The position numbers and the translations under genes are program-made. From contig JACDEI010000018.1 in NCBI GenBank assembly GCA_013816485.1, positions 19,564-83,563 on the forward strand: a stretch of DNA of 64,000 nucleotides, read 5' to 3'. Below are positions 17,401 through 25,732 of the stretch, piece by piece. How positions within the stretch are numbered: position 1 is the first letter of the stretch; each line of letters starts with the position of its first letter. The notes under the pieces were generated by a model. It had not been told where the DNA came from. It worked only from the letters and a program-made list of their open reading frames with translations, and did not search any database. This stretch comes from Planctomycetota bacterium. GTDB lineage: Bacteria > Planctomycetota > UBA11346.

Positions 17401-18002
17401 CGCTGCTCTACGTCCCGGCCGGCAATCACCTCAAGGTCTTCGATACCACCGCGGTGACGGAACAGGATTCGCCCAAGCCGCTCTACGACCTGCGCACCCG
17501 TGGCGAACTGCAGGGTCACCTAGTGCGCGCAAGCGTCGCCGGGCGTCCGGCCATGCTGGCGATCGACAGCAGCGGTCTGTTGGTGGCGGTGGATGCCAAC
17601 CCCGACGTGGCTGACAGCAAACGGGCGTTGGGTGCTTGGCCACTCGACGGCACCGGTGTCATCGCCCCCGCCTACCGCCCCGGTCAGAATCTGGCCTATG
17701 TCTCGGTGGCGGAGGGCCGGGTGGTGGCGATCGACCTGACCCGCCCTGGCCAGTTGGCTTGGCGTTTCCCGGCGCAAGGCAATGCCGGCACCCTGGCAGC
17801 CGCACCGGGCATCGGTCAACGCGGCGTCTACATCGCCGATCAACAAGGCACCCTGCGTTGCCTGGATGCCGCCACCGGCGCTGAACGCTGGCACGCCGAC
17901 CTGGGCAGCCCGGCCTCGAGCGGACTGCTGGTCCACGAGGGGCGGATCTTCATCCCCACCCGCGCCGGCCTGCTGCTGTGTTTCGAGGAAGGCGAGGAGT
18001 AA
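14409..18002 (+). CDS. DUF4388-TPR-transmembrane-beta-propeller protein
   Basis: 1197 residues. Residues 1-110 match DUF4388/PATAN (MGFQGQLSSVSLTDLFQTLQ, then GTLSVSG..IYFDAGQV). A winged-helix-like segment follows (MLKVLRYLDGRHTLDQVASA), then TPR-like repeats to about 430 and a membrane helix (about 460-485, VLVYLMMCVVVAAAGVAGYQ). The second half, probably periplasmic, has more helical repeats, a PEGA-like beta domain (about 760-830), and a PQQ-type beta-propeller to the C-terminus (RPLWQTAL, TTQWTYPSGQ, LAWRFPAQGN, AERWHADLG blades). PATAN domains are seen with GTPase and two-component systems. The protein could carry information between a periplasmic sensor and the cytoplasmic GTPase; this is inference. 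Last gene of the module. Confidence 0.8.
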   Translation: MGFQGQLSSVSLTDLFQTLQMNRQTGTLSVSGPDGQRHIYFDAGQVAMCDAPPVDNRAFLLNALLRKSLLSPEQVDDLNQRLYSLGHPLRDLILASGYVQEGELDEASAWCIEELVCPIFEWQEGDFTFSDGAPIQQLQVHDVVAMGAVGLQTTQLLLEATRRKDEWRRIREVITDPSALYVVDNDGRNNLRNIQTDPEMLKVLRYLDGRHTLDQVASAVGVTRFDTYAIAAQLVLAGVARARTPDEVVVDAQALRQSGEIESALSLLEAVHKLNPVPEVIRPLAECYGQLKQAPRAVELYLELIQMAQDQGDLEQARRDLDTVLALSPDDPDLQFDRAKVLAELGAIEDAALAYVAAAQAYIATRDTNRAIDACHRAKNLLPRSPDPHRFLAKAYLMDGQTENALVEYKSLWHALLTSVRPRQALETLKQVLENDCRFSNIKEQVLNHAQNSEAIKTSKAARVLVYLMMCVVVAAAGVAGYQWYLTVVREDKARQAFDAVKASASQKQRDGQYQGLFTQLNALRTDYGGTQIIPDVDTFDLQVKQDYEARAAEQVQTAMVFQANGQHPRALETLKGIRLNFPGTKAAEQANALLASVSDDQITIQVGADMEKANRAWASLDWDGALAILQTILERKDLPTKLRNELADTQSRWVSSNETAKDLHERAEKFEQAGRKKEALSAYKRASKGKGELYAAKAAERLTVLEVEFAKEIGQAALAAFARGDEKDAFAALDELALQVKQATSKSVAEYAAKLALPFTVGLDSHLAILVVKRSGAEQVIKAPPGTRGPWQHRLTYLASETVTVEARRPGFNPASFLVSYATKKGQVQLALARGPLWQTALGGAAGVTPPIALGKFILVGTNKATIEVVDANLGATKAITFPQSVDEFRHSPVIFQNQIYSILENRLTVVDSTTRTTQWTYPSGQGESPLRLTGSLLVQEHQLIPGQLLHFIGSAGGVVLCFARDAAGRLIPYPKLQVGNDLTGQLYGDQYEPGHTLLYVPAGNHLKVFDTTAVTEQDSPKPLYDLRTRGELQGHLVRASVAGRPAMLAIDSSGLLVAVDANPDVADSKRALGAWPLDGTGVIAPAYRPGQNLAYVSVAEGRVVAIDLTRPGQLAWRFPAQGNAGTLAAAPGIGQRGVYIADQQGTLRCLDAATGAERWHADLGSPASSGLLVHEGRIFIPTRAGLLLCFEEGEE

Positions 18003-18238
18003 GGAGAGGAGTAAGGAGAGGAGTAAGGAGAGGAGTAAGCCGGGGAGTAAGGCCGCGGCGTTAGCGCAGGCCGGTTGTTCGCCCGAAAGACTCGCGCCCA
18101 CGCAGCCTGACAGCTTGGCCCATTGCGGCAGGTTGCGCCAAGACATGCTCTTATGCTCAACATCCAGGTCCTGCGCAGGTAGGATCTCGGTGCTGCACAG
18201 CGTCCGAACCATGGGCGTTTAGAGAGCCTGGAGAGCCC
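18003..18238. repeat. GA-rich 12-base tandem repeat in leader of pseudopilin operon
   Basis: The stop codon of the preceding gene lies inside a tandem array of a 12-base GAGGAGTAAGGA-type unit, about four copies at 17995-18042, with no facing complementary array. The rest of the 236-base gap holds no gene; it ends in the CTGGAGAG RBS of the first pseudopilin gene and should contain that operon's promoter, which I could not assign. Confidence 0.6.
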
Positions 18239-18850
18239 ATGCGTCGGACCGGATTCACTCTCATCGAACTGCTGGTCGTGATCAGCATTATCGCTGCGCT
18301 GGCTGCCATCTTGATCCCGACGATCACCTACGCTCGCAATGCCGCAAAGGCCGCGAAGTGCGAAACGCAGTTGGCAGGGATCAAGGCCGCCATCTCGCGC
18401 TACGTCGACACCAATGGCAGCATTCCGGACAAGCAGCTCGGTGGTGGGACCGATGTCTACGCCATCACCTTCAAGACCGGCAACAACTACAAGACCGCCG
18501 ATCAGCTCACGTCCATCGATTGGACCACCATCGCACAGACGCTGCTCGAACAACTGCAGACCGTTGATCGCGACAACTTCCGCGACCTTGCGTCACTGCG
18601 TGATCCGTTCACTGGCGGTGCTTCGGCGACCAATGTGTTTCGCTACCGGCCGTCCAAATTTTACCCGCTGGTGGCCACTGCCACACTTTACATAGACGGT
18701 GACGGCCAGCGCCCCGATGGCACCACCGCCCCACCCAATCCCGACAGCTACCAACTGTGGTCGACCGGCCTCGATGGCAAAGATCAGTTCGGTCAGCGTC
18801 AACCTGATGGTCGCAAAAGCGACGACATCACCAACTGGAAGCAGCCCTGA
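18239..18850 (+). CDS. GspG-like major pseudopilin
   Basis: 203 residues. A short leader MRRTG is followed by the prepilin motif FTLIELLVVISIIAALAAIL, with the cleavage-site Gly, N-methylated Phe+1 and Glu+5 all present. The globular part has GspG-like spacing: a long amphipathic helix with CETQLAGIKAAISRYVDTNG, a variable loop, then DGDGQRPDGTT and YQLWSTGLDGKD, as in the Ca-binding C-terminal region of GspG-type proteins. It would be cut by a prepilin peptidase and polymerise into a secretion pseudopilus or short pilus. First of four pseudopilin-type genes spaced 2-17 bases apart or overlapping. Confidence 0.85.
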   Translation: MRRTGFTLIELLVVISIIAALAAILIPTITYARNAAKAAKCETQLAGIKAAISRYVDTNGSIPDKQLGGGTDVYAITFKTGNNYKTADQLTSIDWTTIAQTLLEQLQTVDRDNFRDLASLRDPFTGGASATNVFRYRPSKFYPLVATATLYIDGDGQRPDGTTAPPNPDSYQLWSTGLDGKDQFGQRQPDGRKSDDITNWKQP

Positions 18851-18852
18851 CC

Positions 18853-20256
18853 GTGAAAACCACGGGCACCTTCCTGGCGCCCTGCCACCCGCCAACACGG
18901 CGGGGCTTCACGTTGGTCGAAATGTTGGCCGTGATCATGATCATCGGTCTCTTGATGTCGTTGGTGGTCGGTTCGTTCTTCCGCACGCGCACGGTCAACC
19001 AGTTGCTCGCCTCGGAGCAGGTGCTCAGCGATGCCATCCGCCAGGCGCGCCATACCGCACGCTCCACCGGTGCGCCGGCGCTGCTCAAGCTGTCGCCGAC
19101 CAGACGACCGGACGGCACGCTGCTCGGCGGGATCATCACCGGCGTATCGCGCGTATGGGTGTGGAGCGAATTCTTTGATCATGGCCAAGCGTTGGATGTC
19201 CAAGGCTTCACCATTGGCATGAGTGGCACCGGCCGTTTGGTAAATCAGGATGCTCCGTGGTTTCCCCCTGAACTCGACCGCGCGCTGCGTTTCCGCACTG
19301 GTGACGGCGCCTATGTCGCGGTGGCGGTGCGTCCACCGCTCGCGGGGCAGATCGGCCGGGAGATCCCCAAACAGATCCCGCTCATCCTGGTGGGAACGGA
19401 CAACAGCGCGGCCGGCAGCAGTTTCGGTGTCATGTTGGTGCGCTCGGACGCCATCGATCCCAGGAAGGCCGCGATCCAGAGCGGCGGCGGCAAACGCGCG
19501 AAGATGATGTGCTGGGAAATCCTCGGCTGGGTGCGACTGCCCAAGGAACCGGAACCGGTGTACATCTCGTCCTTCGACCACCTGCCGAGTGATCTCACCC
19601 GTGATCGGGCAACGCTGCCCTCCGGGAACGCCGACATCAGCGATCCGATCGGTGGCGACCGCTGGGAGGAGATCGGCCTGCTCATCACCAACGATCAGAT
19701 GACGCTCTATCGCAATGGTCGACGTGTTGCGGAATTGCGCGCCGGCAAAGTGGTCGATGGCCGGGCGATCGAACTGCCCAAACAACTGCTCCCGGGCGAT
19801 CAGATCTGGGTCGGTCAGGCCAACCTTGATGGTGGCATGGCCTACGCCAAATGTCCGATCGACGATGCGCGGGTCTACAAACTTGGCGCCAGCGAGTTCG
19901 GCAGCCTGCCCAAGGGCGTCTATCCGATGGCCGATCCGTCGCAGCCCGCCGGCACAGCGGTCGAATACCGTGTGCTCGCTCACCCCGAGGGTCGCATCGA
20001 ACTCTCGAGTGCGATCGGTGCCGACACCAGGTCCGCACAAGGCGCGGCGCTCAACACCGACGCAGCCTTGAGCACCGGGACAATCTTCCTCGGTGGTGAT
20101 TTCACCCGCACGGCTCCCGGCGGAACCACGCGTGGCGCCAATTCGGCCCAGGTCACCGTCGCCATCGATGGTCGGGTGCATGGCTCGCTCGTCCTGGTTC
20201 CAGAGCCGAAGCCCGAACGGACTCCCGACACGCCTGCTGGCAACAGCGGGCAATGA
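18853..20256 (+). CDS. Pseudopilin with LamG-like domain
   Basis: 467 residues from a GTG two bases after the previous stop. The leader of 18 residues ends at the class III cleavage motif RRG|FTLVEMLAVIMIIGLLMSL with Phe+1 and Glu+5. The N-terminal helix is followed by a GspH-like segment, then from about residue 195 a jelly-roll region resembling laminin-G/concanavalin-A folds: LLITNDQMTLYRNGRRVAEL, DQIWVGQANLDGG, IDDARVYKLG. Such domains usually bind glycans or other surface ligands. A pseudopilin with a large ligand-binding head fits a minor tip subunit; the binding target is unknown. Confidence 0.75.
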   Translation: MKTTGTFLAPCHPPTRRGFTLVEMLAVIMIIGLLMSLVVGSFFRTRTVNQLLASEQVLSDAIRQARHTARSTGAPALLKLSPTRRPDGTLLGGIITGVSRVWVWSEFFDHGQALDVQGFTIGMSGTGRLVNQDAPWFPPELDRALRFRTGDGAYVAVAVRPPLAGQIGREIPKQIPLILVGTDNSAAGSSFGVMLVRSDAIDPRKAAIQSGGGKRAKMMCWEILGWVRLPKEPEPVYISSFDHLPSDLTRDRATLPSGNADISDPIGGDRWEEIGLLITNDQMTLYRNGRRVAELRAGKVVDGRAIELPKQLLPGDQIWVGQANLDGGMAYAKCPIDDARVYKLGASEFGSLPKGVYPMADPSQPAGTAVEYRVLAHPEGRIELSSAIGADTRSAQGAALNTDAALSTGTIFLGGDFTRTAPGGTTRGANSAQVTVAIDGRVHGSLVLVPEPKPERTPDTPAGNSGQ

Positions 20257-20272
20257 ACTGAAGGATTCCACC

Positions 20273-23200
20273 ATGGTGCACTACCGCTCCGGCGCAGCGC
20301 TGATCATGGCCATCGTGATCCTGGCAGCACTTCTGATGCTCGGACTGCCGTTCCTATTCTCGCAGTCCGCCAGCCTCTCGGGCACTCGTTCCTTCGCCCA
20401 CAGCCAGCAGGCTCAGACCGGTCGCTCCACGGCGGAGGATCTCGGCGTCGGCGCCGCCACCTACCTGACCCGGCAGTTGTACGCGCAGAACGGGCTGGCG
20501 GAATCCACTGACCTCAATCGCGTCGGCATGGGACTGACGCCGGCCACCGAACCACGTCGGCGCACGCTCGACCTGTCGCCATCGGGCCACGGCTTCAATC
20601 CCGGCGAACCGCGCAACACCGCGCTCATCGGCATCAGCCTGGAGGACGAGGCGGGCAAACTCGATCCCAACCACCTCGATGTCGAAGCATGGGATCGCTT
20701 GCTGGAGAAGGTCGGCATCGGCGACTGGGATGACGGCACCGGCAACACCAAGGATACGGATGGATATGGTCAGCTCGCCTATGCCTTGGCCGCCGTGCGT
20801 TTCGACGAGAACATCTGCCCGACCGGACATATCACGCGCTACGAACAACTGCTCGAAGCCAAGCCGTTGCCGGAAGGTGTGCGGCATCCGCTAACCCGCG
20901 CCGAACTCGCGCAGCTTAAACCCTACTTGACGCTGGTGTCGCTCGGTCAGGGGCGTGAAGGCCTGGTCGATCTCGGCACCATCATCCGTCTGCCGACCGG
21001 CCCCAACCGGCAATACAGCGACGATGTGCTCGACAGCGTGCCACCGGCGGATCTCGCTGCGTATCCCACCACGCCCGGACTGGTCGCCGCCGGTTCGGTG
21101 ATCGTGAGCAAACATCCGACTCGTCCGTTGTCGCAGGCTCAGCAGCAGCGCGGCCGCAAATACCACTATGGCATGTCGACCAGCACCGACTTCGCCACCA
21201 TCCCGACCGGCAACCGGCCAGCCAACCAGCAGAACGTGCCGCGCCCGTCGGGGTATTATCCCGCCAGCCACCGGCCCGATTGGCAGGAAGCCGTCGCCGT
21301 GGAGGTCCCGGCTCCGGTCAACCTGATCGAAACCTCCGAACCCGTACGCCAAGTCTTCTGGGGCGTCCCGCGCGTGATGCCGAACAGCCTGGGACAGCTC
21401 ATGCAGGTCCAGGCGCAGCTCAACGACGTCTTTGGGCGGCGCATCACCGGACGCCATCTGGTCGATCCGCTCGGGGTGTTCGATGACATGGATGTGAACA
21501 GCAGCACGGTAGTCGAACAGTCACGCATCGGCGATCCCGGCAGCGGCATCAACAACATGAATCCGCCTAACGGCATGCTGACCGCCGGCGCGACGGTCAT
21601 CCATATCACGGGTGGTGCGCTCGACCGCATGCCGGGCAGCGGGTTCGCCCGGATCGAGAGTGTCGATCCCGATGGCGGCAGCGCCTCGCAGATCGAATAC
21701 ATCTCCTACCGCGGCGGCCTGCCGGCCGGTGGACGTGCGACGTTGCAGAACGTCAACCGTGGCCTCGCCTTCCCAGGGACGACCGGCGCGCTCGACCATC
21801 CCGCCGGCAGCCGACTGACCATCATCGCACCGCGCGAACTGCCGCCGCTGACGATCGCCTCGCAGGGACTCGTCACCATCGAAAGCGGCGCGTCGGTTGC
21901 CGATGCAGCTGGACGCCAAGGTGCGCAGCAGATGCGCCGCGTGGTCGCCCAGGCGGTGTGGCAGGAGAGCCCGTTGGAAGTGCGCTGGACCAAGCAGACC
22001 CAGTACCACGCCCTGCTGGCGCAGCGGCATGGCAGCCTGATGAGCGCGTTCCCGAAAGCCTATCAGCGGTTGGTACGCGAACTGCCCGACGACTCCACCA
22101 CCGGACGTGGTGCCGCCAAGGATGACCAGATCGGGGTGAAACCCGCCACGCTACGTACCCACCTGAGTTCGAACCACCTCGGCACCAATGGCCGCAATGG
22201 CCACGACTGGTTGGTGCGCTTCGGCGTCACCGGTGTCAATCCCGATGATGCGGACTTCCTTGATTACCACCTGCCCGGTGGACGGCAGCAGCGGCCGGCG
22301 GCTGGCACCTACAGTTCGACTGATCTGTCGCCGGAAGGCCTCGCCCTGACCCGCGGGCCGCTGACTTACCAGGTCTTCGATGGGCCGTTGGCCAACGACG
22401 CCAACACCATGGGTGGTTTCTTCACCCATCCGATCACCACGCGTATCGCCGCACCGCTGAATGGCCGGCAGTTTGGTCTGTGGGTCAAGCCGACGCAGAC
22501 GCTCAGCGGCACGGTGACGCTCGTCGACCTGCGTTCGCCGGCGGCGGATGCCGGCCAGCGTTATGCGCTGGAAGCGGTATTACCGGCCAACGGCATCCAG
22601 ACGCGCGAGCCGGGCGACAACTATTACCAGAACCGTCTGACCTTGGCGTACGAGGACACCACCAAACAACTGGTGCTGACTATCTGCAACGGTGCGATCG
22701 AACACCTCAACGATCACGGCCCGATCTGCCCTGGGGAGCTCTACACCTTCCCGGAAGCCGGCGCGCCGGTGCCGCCGCTGGTGCCTGGACCCTACATCGA
22801 TCCGCGCTGCCTGGGGACGGTCGCCGCCGCTGGCACCACGCCGGGAATAAATCCATTGGCGCCCAAGCGTCCGATGAACCTGGTGCAGCACCGTTACCAA
22901 TTGTCGAAGACCGATGGCCTGAAGGCCGATCAATGGCACCTGATCCAGGTGTCGTTGATCGGCAACGATCCGGGGCACATGGCCATCACCGTCAACGGCA
23001 TCGTCGGGCGTGAAGTCACGCGCATGCCCACTCCGTTGCAGATGCAGGAGGTCGGTGATCACCTGACGTTGCCGTCGCTGGTGCTGCGCACCGCGTTGCC
23101 AGCCACACCGCCGGTTCAGAGTGGCGGCTCCACCGCGGCGCTGCTCAAGACCACCATCGAACTCGACGCACTGGCGGTTGATCCGCTGACCCAGCAGGTG

Positions 23201-25732
23201 GTCACCGGTGCCGCTGCGGTCGCCGCGATCCTGCCCAAACGCGGCATGATCCGTGTGGGCAACGAATACATCAGCTACGAAGACATCCAGGGCACCACCC
23301 TGCAGAACTGCATCCGCGCCCGCCGCCAGGATACCTTCGTCGGCAGCCCGCAGCCGGCCTACAACTGGCCCGTGCTCGAAGAACACCTTGCCGGCGATCT
23401 GGTGGTGCCCGGCGGCATCCGCTACAATCCCGGCACCACCGGTCATCTGTGGAAAGGCGGCTGCACCCTGGCCTACGAACTGCCCAACGGCGATCCGATG
23501 CGCAGTTACACGGTGTGGGCTGAACTGAGCACGCCCTCGACCATCGACATGACTACTGGGCTTCCGGTGTTGCAGATGACCGCGACCACCATCGGCGTGC
23601 AGAACGGCGTGCTCATGCAGTGGCCACCACGCGGGTACGCCCGGCTGAGTTCCGGTGAGATCATCTACTACGACAACGGCTCGCCACCGACCATGACGCT
23701 CAACAACGTGCAACGTGGCCAACTCGGCACCATGGCGATGGACCTGTTGTTCCCAGCGGTCCCCACGCCGACTAATGTCCCAACCATTACCCTGATGAGC
23801 TTCGAAGCGGTCGGCGATCCGACCGGCAACTACCCCAACATGCCGCCGCCGATGCCCGGCGTGCCCAACATCCCGCCGACCGAAGCCCTGCTGGTCCAGG
23901 TCGGCGATCCGCTGACCGGCCGCATCGAGTGGATCGACTACGATTACATCGACACCAGCAAGGGCACGCCGTTCTTCATCGATGCGCAGTATTTCCGCTA
24001 CGATCCCGCGCTACGTGATTGGGGCAGCCGTGCACGTCAACGCACGGCGTTCGCCGCCACCGACATCCCCGGCGGCGTGATGATGACCTTCCCCCTGGGC
24101 AGCCACCTGATCCCGGTGCAGACCTCGCTGACCACCTCGCACGTGCTGGTGACCGGTGATCTCATGACCATCACGCCGAAGGTCCCTGGCGCACGGCGGC
24201 CATGGCAGGCCTGCGTGCGCTTCGCCGCCACCGATGGTTTTCATCCCAGTGCCGGCACCATGCCACCGGCGGACAACACCTGGGACACGGTGAACCGCTT
24301 CTTCGCCTTCAGCGAGCCCTTGCCGGACAACTGGGCTGATGGCACCTACGAGCTGATCGGCTGGCCGGGCTGGAGCGGCAACGACATTGGACCCGGTGGG
24401 CCGGCGATCAGTTCACGCAACAACGAACTGCTGCCGTACTTCACCATGCCGCTGGCCGGCGCGTTCGGTGCCGGAGCCAATGTCTACCTGGGAGCCGATG
24501 ATCCGGGCAAACCGTTCCTCGCGCAGCCCGGCAACCAGCCGTTCACCGGAGTGATCGATGCCGTGTGGTCGGGGGTCCAGCCCGGCGGCCAACCGCGTGA
24601 TCCCGCGCGTCCGTTCATACCCGACAATCTCGTCATCCGCCTCGGTACCAGCGGCCCAGAGGTCACCACCGCCCAGCAATGGCTGACCGCCGCGGCGCTG
24701 AACGGCTCGGTGATCATCCAGGTCACCAATCCGGTCTTCGAACGCGAAGTGGGCCTGGTGCTGATCGGCGGCGAGGTGTTCGCCTACGAACGTCAGCGGC
24801 AGGGTAACGATTGGGACGCGACACGCCGGACCATCCGCCTCATCGGGCGTGGCCTGCTGGGTTCGAAACCGTCGCTCCACCGCGGGCCTGAGCCGGTGCT
24901 GGTGCTGCCGATCGGTCCGGTCGGGCGCCTGACCCAAGCGCTGGCGCAAGGTGGCACCAACGATCAGGAGATCTTCATCAGCACGCAGGCCGACAAGACC
25001 AACCCGTACGAGGTGCTCAACGCACCCGCCCTACTGCTGGCCTCCAGCGATGGTACGAAGATGGAGCTCATCACCGCGCCCAACCGTGGAGTCGCGGCCT
25101 GGCATCGCGGGATGTACAACACCACGCCGCAGGGTTCGTGGCCGGGATCAACCAGCTCGGGCGGCAATCCGTCACAGGACACCCTGGTCATCGGTTGGTG
25201 GCCGCGTTATCCCAGCGGCATGCCGAATCAGCAGTCGCAGACCTGGACCAGCCTGTCGAGCGATCAACGCTCGGCGCTGATGCGTTGCCGCATGTATGGC
25301 TGGATGGGCTTCCCCATCCGCTTCCACGACACCTGGTTGGCGGGCGGTGCCGGACTGGTTGATATCGAACTGATCGATGACGGTGTCGGTACCTTCAACG
25401 TCATCGCCTCGGCGCTCGACCAGGGTTTCGACTGGGAGGAATCGCTCGCCACCGGCTTCCCCCTGCGCGTCGGTGCCGGTGGACAGGATGCCAGCGCGGT
25501 GTTCTCGCGCCTGCAGACCCGCGCGGTCGACGGCGTCGAGGTGCGCGTGCGCTGGGAATACCTGCTGCCGCCAGCGAATCCGGGGCAAGGTGGCGGTGGC
25601 GCGAACGCCAACCCCACTGCAGCATTTCTCGAACGGGTTGCCGCCGCCGGCAACAGCGCGCCGATGATCGGCAAGGTCAGGCTCCGCGCCCGCGCTCCGG
25701 CGAAGATTCTGCAAGTCGAGGATGCACGATGA
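20273..25732 (+). CDS. Giant GspK-like minor pseudopilin
   Basis: 1819 residues from the ATG at 20273 (AAGGA upstream); the open frame extends 60 codons further back over the previous gene. The N-terminus RSG|AALIMAIVILAALLMLGLPF is a prepilin-like helix without Glu+5, as in GspK. A following segment (SLEDEAGKLDPNHLD, then a helical block with LTRAELAQLKPYL) matches the GspK pattern of an acidic/Asn motif and SAM-like domain. GspK is usually about 330 residues, so about 1400 are extra. The extra part is beta-rich and contains at least five copies of a module with GNEYISY-like, RG, GT and H..G elements (DNA near 21690, 23259, 23650, 23923 and 24768). Likely a tip adhesin or scaffold. Confidence 0.75.
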   Translation: MVHYRSGAALIMAIVILAALLMLGLPFLFSQSASLSGTRSFAHSQQAQTGRSTAEDLGVGAATYLTRQLYAQNGLAESTDLNRVGMGLTPATEPRRRTLDLSPSGHGFNPGEPRNTALIGISLEDEAGKLDPNHLDVEAWDRLLEKVGIGDWDDGTGNTKDTDGYGQLAYALAAVRFDENICPTGHITRYEQLLEAKPLPEGVRHPLTRAELAQLKPYLTLVSLGQGREGLVDLGTIIRLPTGPNRQYSDDVLDSVPPADLAAYPTTPGLVAAGSVIVSKHPTRPLSQAQQQRGRKYHYGMSTSTDFATIPTGNRPANQQNVPRPSGYYPASHRPDWQEAVAVEVPAPVNLIETSEPVRQVFWGVPRVMPNSLGQLMQVQAQLNDVFGRRITGRHLVDPLGVFDDMDVNSSTVVEQSRIGDPGSGINNMNPPNGMLTAGATVIHITGGALDRMPGSGFARIESVDPDGGSASQIEYISYRGGLPAGGRATLQNVNRGLAFPGTTGALDHPAGSRLTIIAPRELPPLTIASQGLVTIESGASVADAAGRQGAQQMRRVVAQAVWQESPLEVRWTKQTQYHALLAQRHGSLMSAFPKAYQRLVRELPDDSTTGRGAAKDDQIGVKPATLRTHLSSNHLGTNGRNGHDWLVRFGVTGVNPDDADFLDYHLPGGRQQRPAAGTYSSTDLSPEGLALTRGPLTYQVFDGPLANDANTMGGFFTHPITTRIAAPLNGRQFGLWVKPTQTLSGTVTLVDLRSPAADAGQRYALEAVLPANGIQTREPGDNYYQNRLTLAYEDTTKQLVLTICNGAIEHLNDHGPICPGELYTFPEAGAPVPPLVPGPYIDPRCLGTVAAAGTTPGINPLAPKRPMNLVQHRYQLSKTDGLKADQWHLIQVSLIGNDPGHMAITVNGIVGREVTRMPTPLQMQEVGDHLTLPSLVLRTALPATPPVQSGGSTAALLKTTIELDALAVDPLTQQVVTGAAAVAAILPKRGMIRVGNEYISYEDIQGTTLQNCIRARRQDTFVGSPQPAYNWPVLEEHLAGDLVVPGGIRYNPGTTGHLWKGGCTLAYELPNGDPMRSYTVWAELSTPSTIDMTTGLPVLQMTATTIGVQNGVLMQWPPRGYARLSSGEIIYYDNGSPPTMTLNNVQRGQLGTMAMDLLFPAVPTPTNVPTITLMSFEAVGDPTGNYPNMPPPMPGVPNIPPTEALLVQVGDPLTGRIEWIDYDYIDTSKGTPFFIDAQYFRYDPALRDWGSRARQRTAFAATDIPGGVMMTFPLGSHLIPVQTSLTTSHVLVTGDLMTITPKVPGARRPWQACVRFAATDGFHPSAGTMPPADNTWDTVNRFFAFSEPLPDNWADGTYELIGWPGWSGNDIGPGGPAISSRNNELLPYFTMPLAGAFGAGANVYLGADDPGKPFLAQPGNQPFTGVIDAVWSGVQPGGQPRDPARPFIPDNLVIRLGTSGPEVTTAQQWLTAAALNGSVIIQVTNPVFEREVGLVLIGGEVFAYERQRQGNDWDATRRTIRLIGRGLLGSKPSLHRGPEPVLVLPIGPVGRLTQALAQGGTNDQEIFISTQADKTNPYEVLNAPALLLASSDGTKMELITAPNRGVAAWHRGMYNTTPQGSWPGSTSSGGNPSQDTLVIGWWPRYPSGMPNQQSQTWTSLSSDQRSALMRCRMYGWMGFPIRFHDTWLAGGAGLVDIELIDDGVGTFNVIASALDQGFDWEESLATGFPLRVGAGGQDASAVFSRLQTRAVDGVEVRVRWEYLLPPANPGQGGGGANANPTAAFLERVAAAGNSAPMIGKVRLRARAPAKILQVEDAR

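Noticed and set aside
15561..17519. 652-codon minus-strand frame inside the beta-propeller gene
   Set aside because: Antisense shadow of a well-supported coding frame, with no recognisable domain.
18060..18140. Sigma-54 promoter before the pseudopilin operon
   Set aside because: A TTGGC and a TTGC element are present but their spacing is too long for the -24/-12 consensus.
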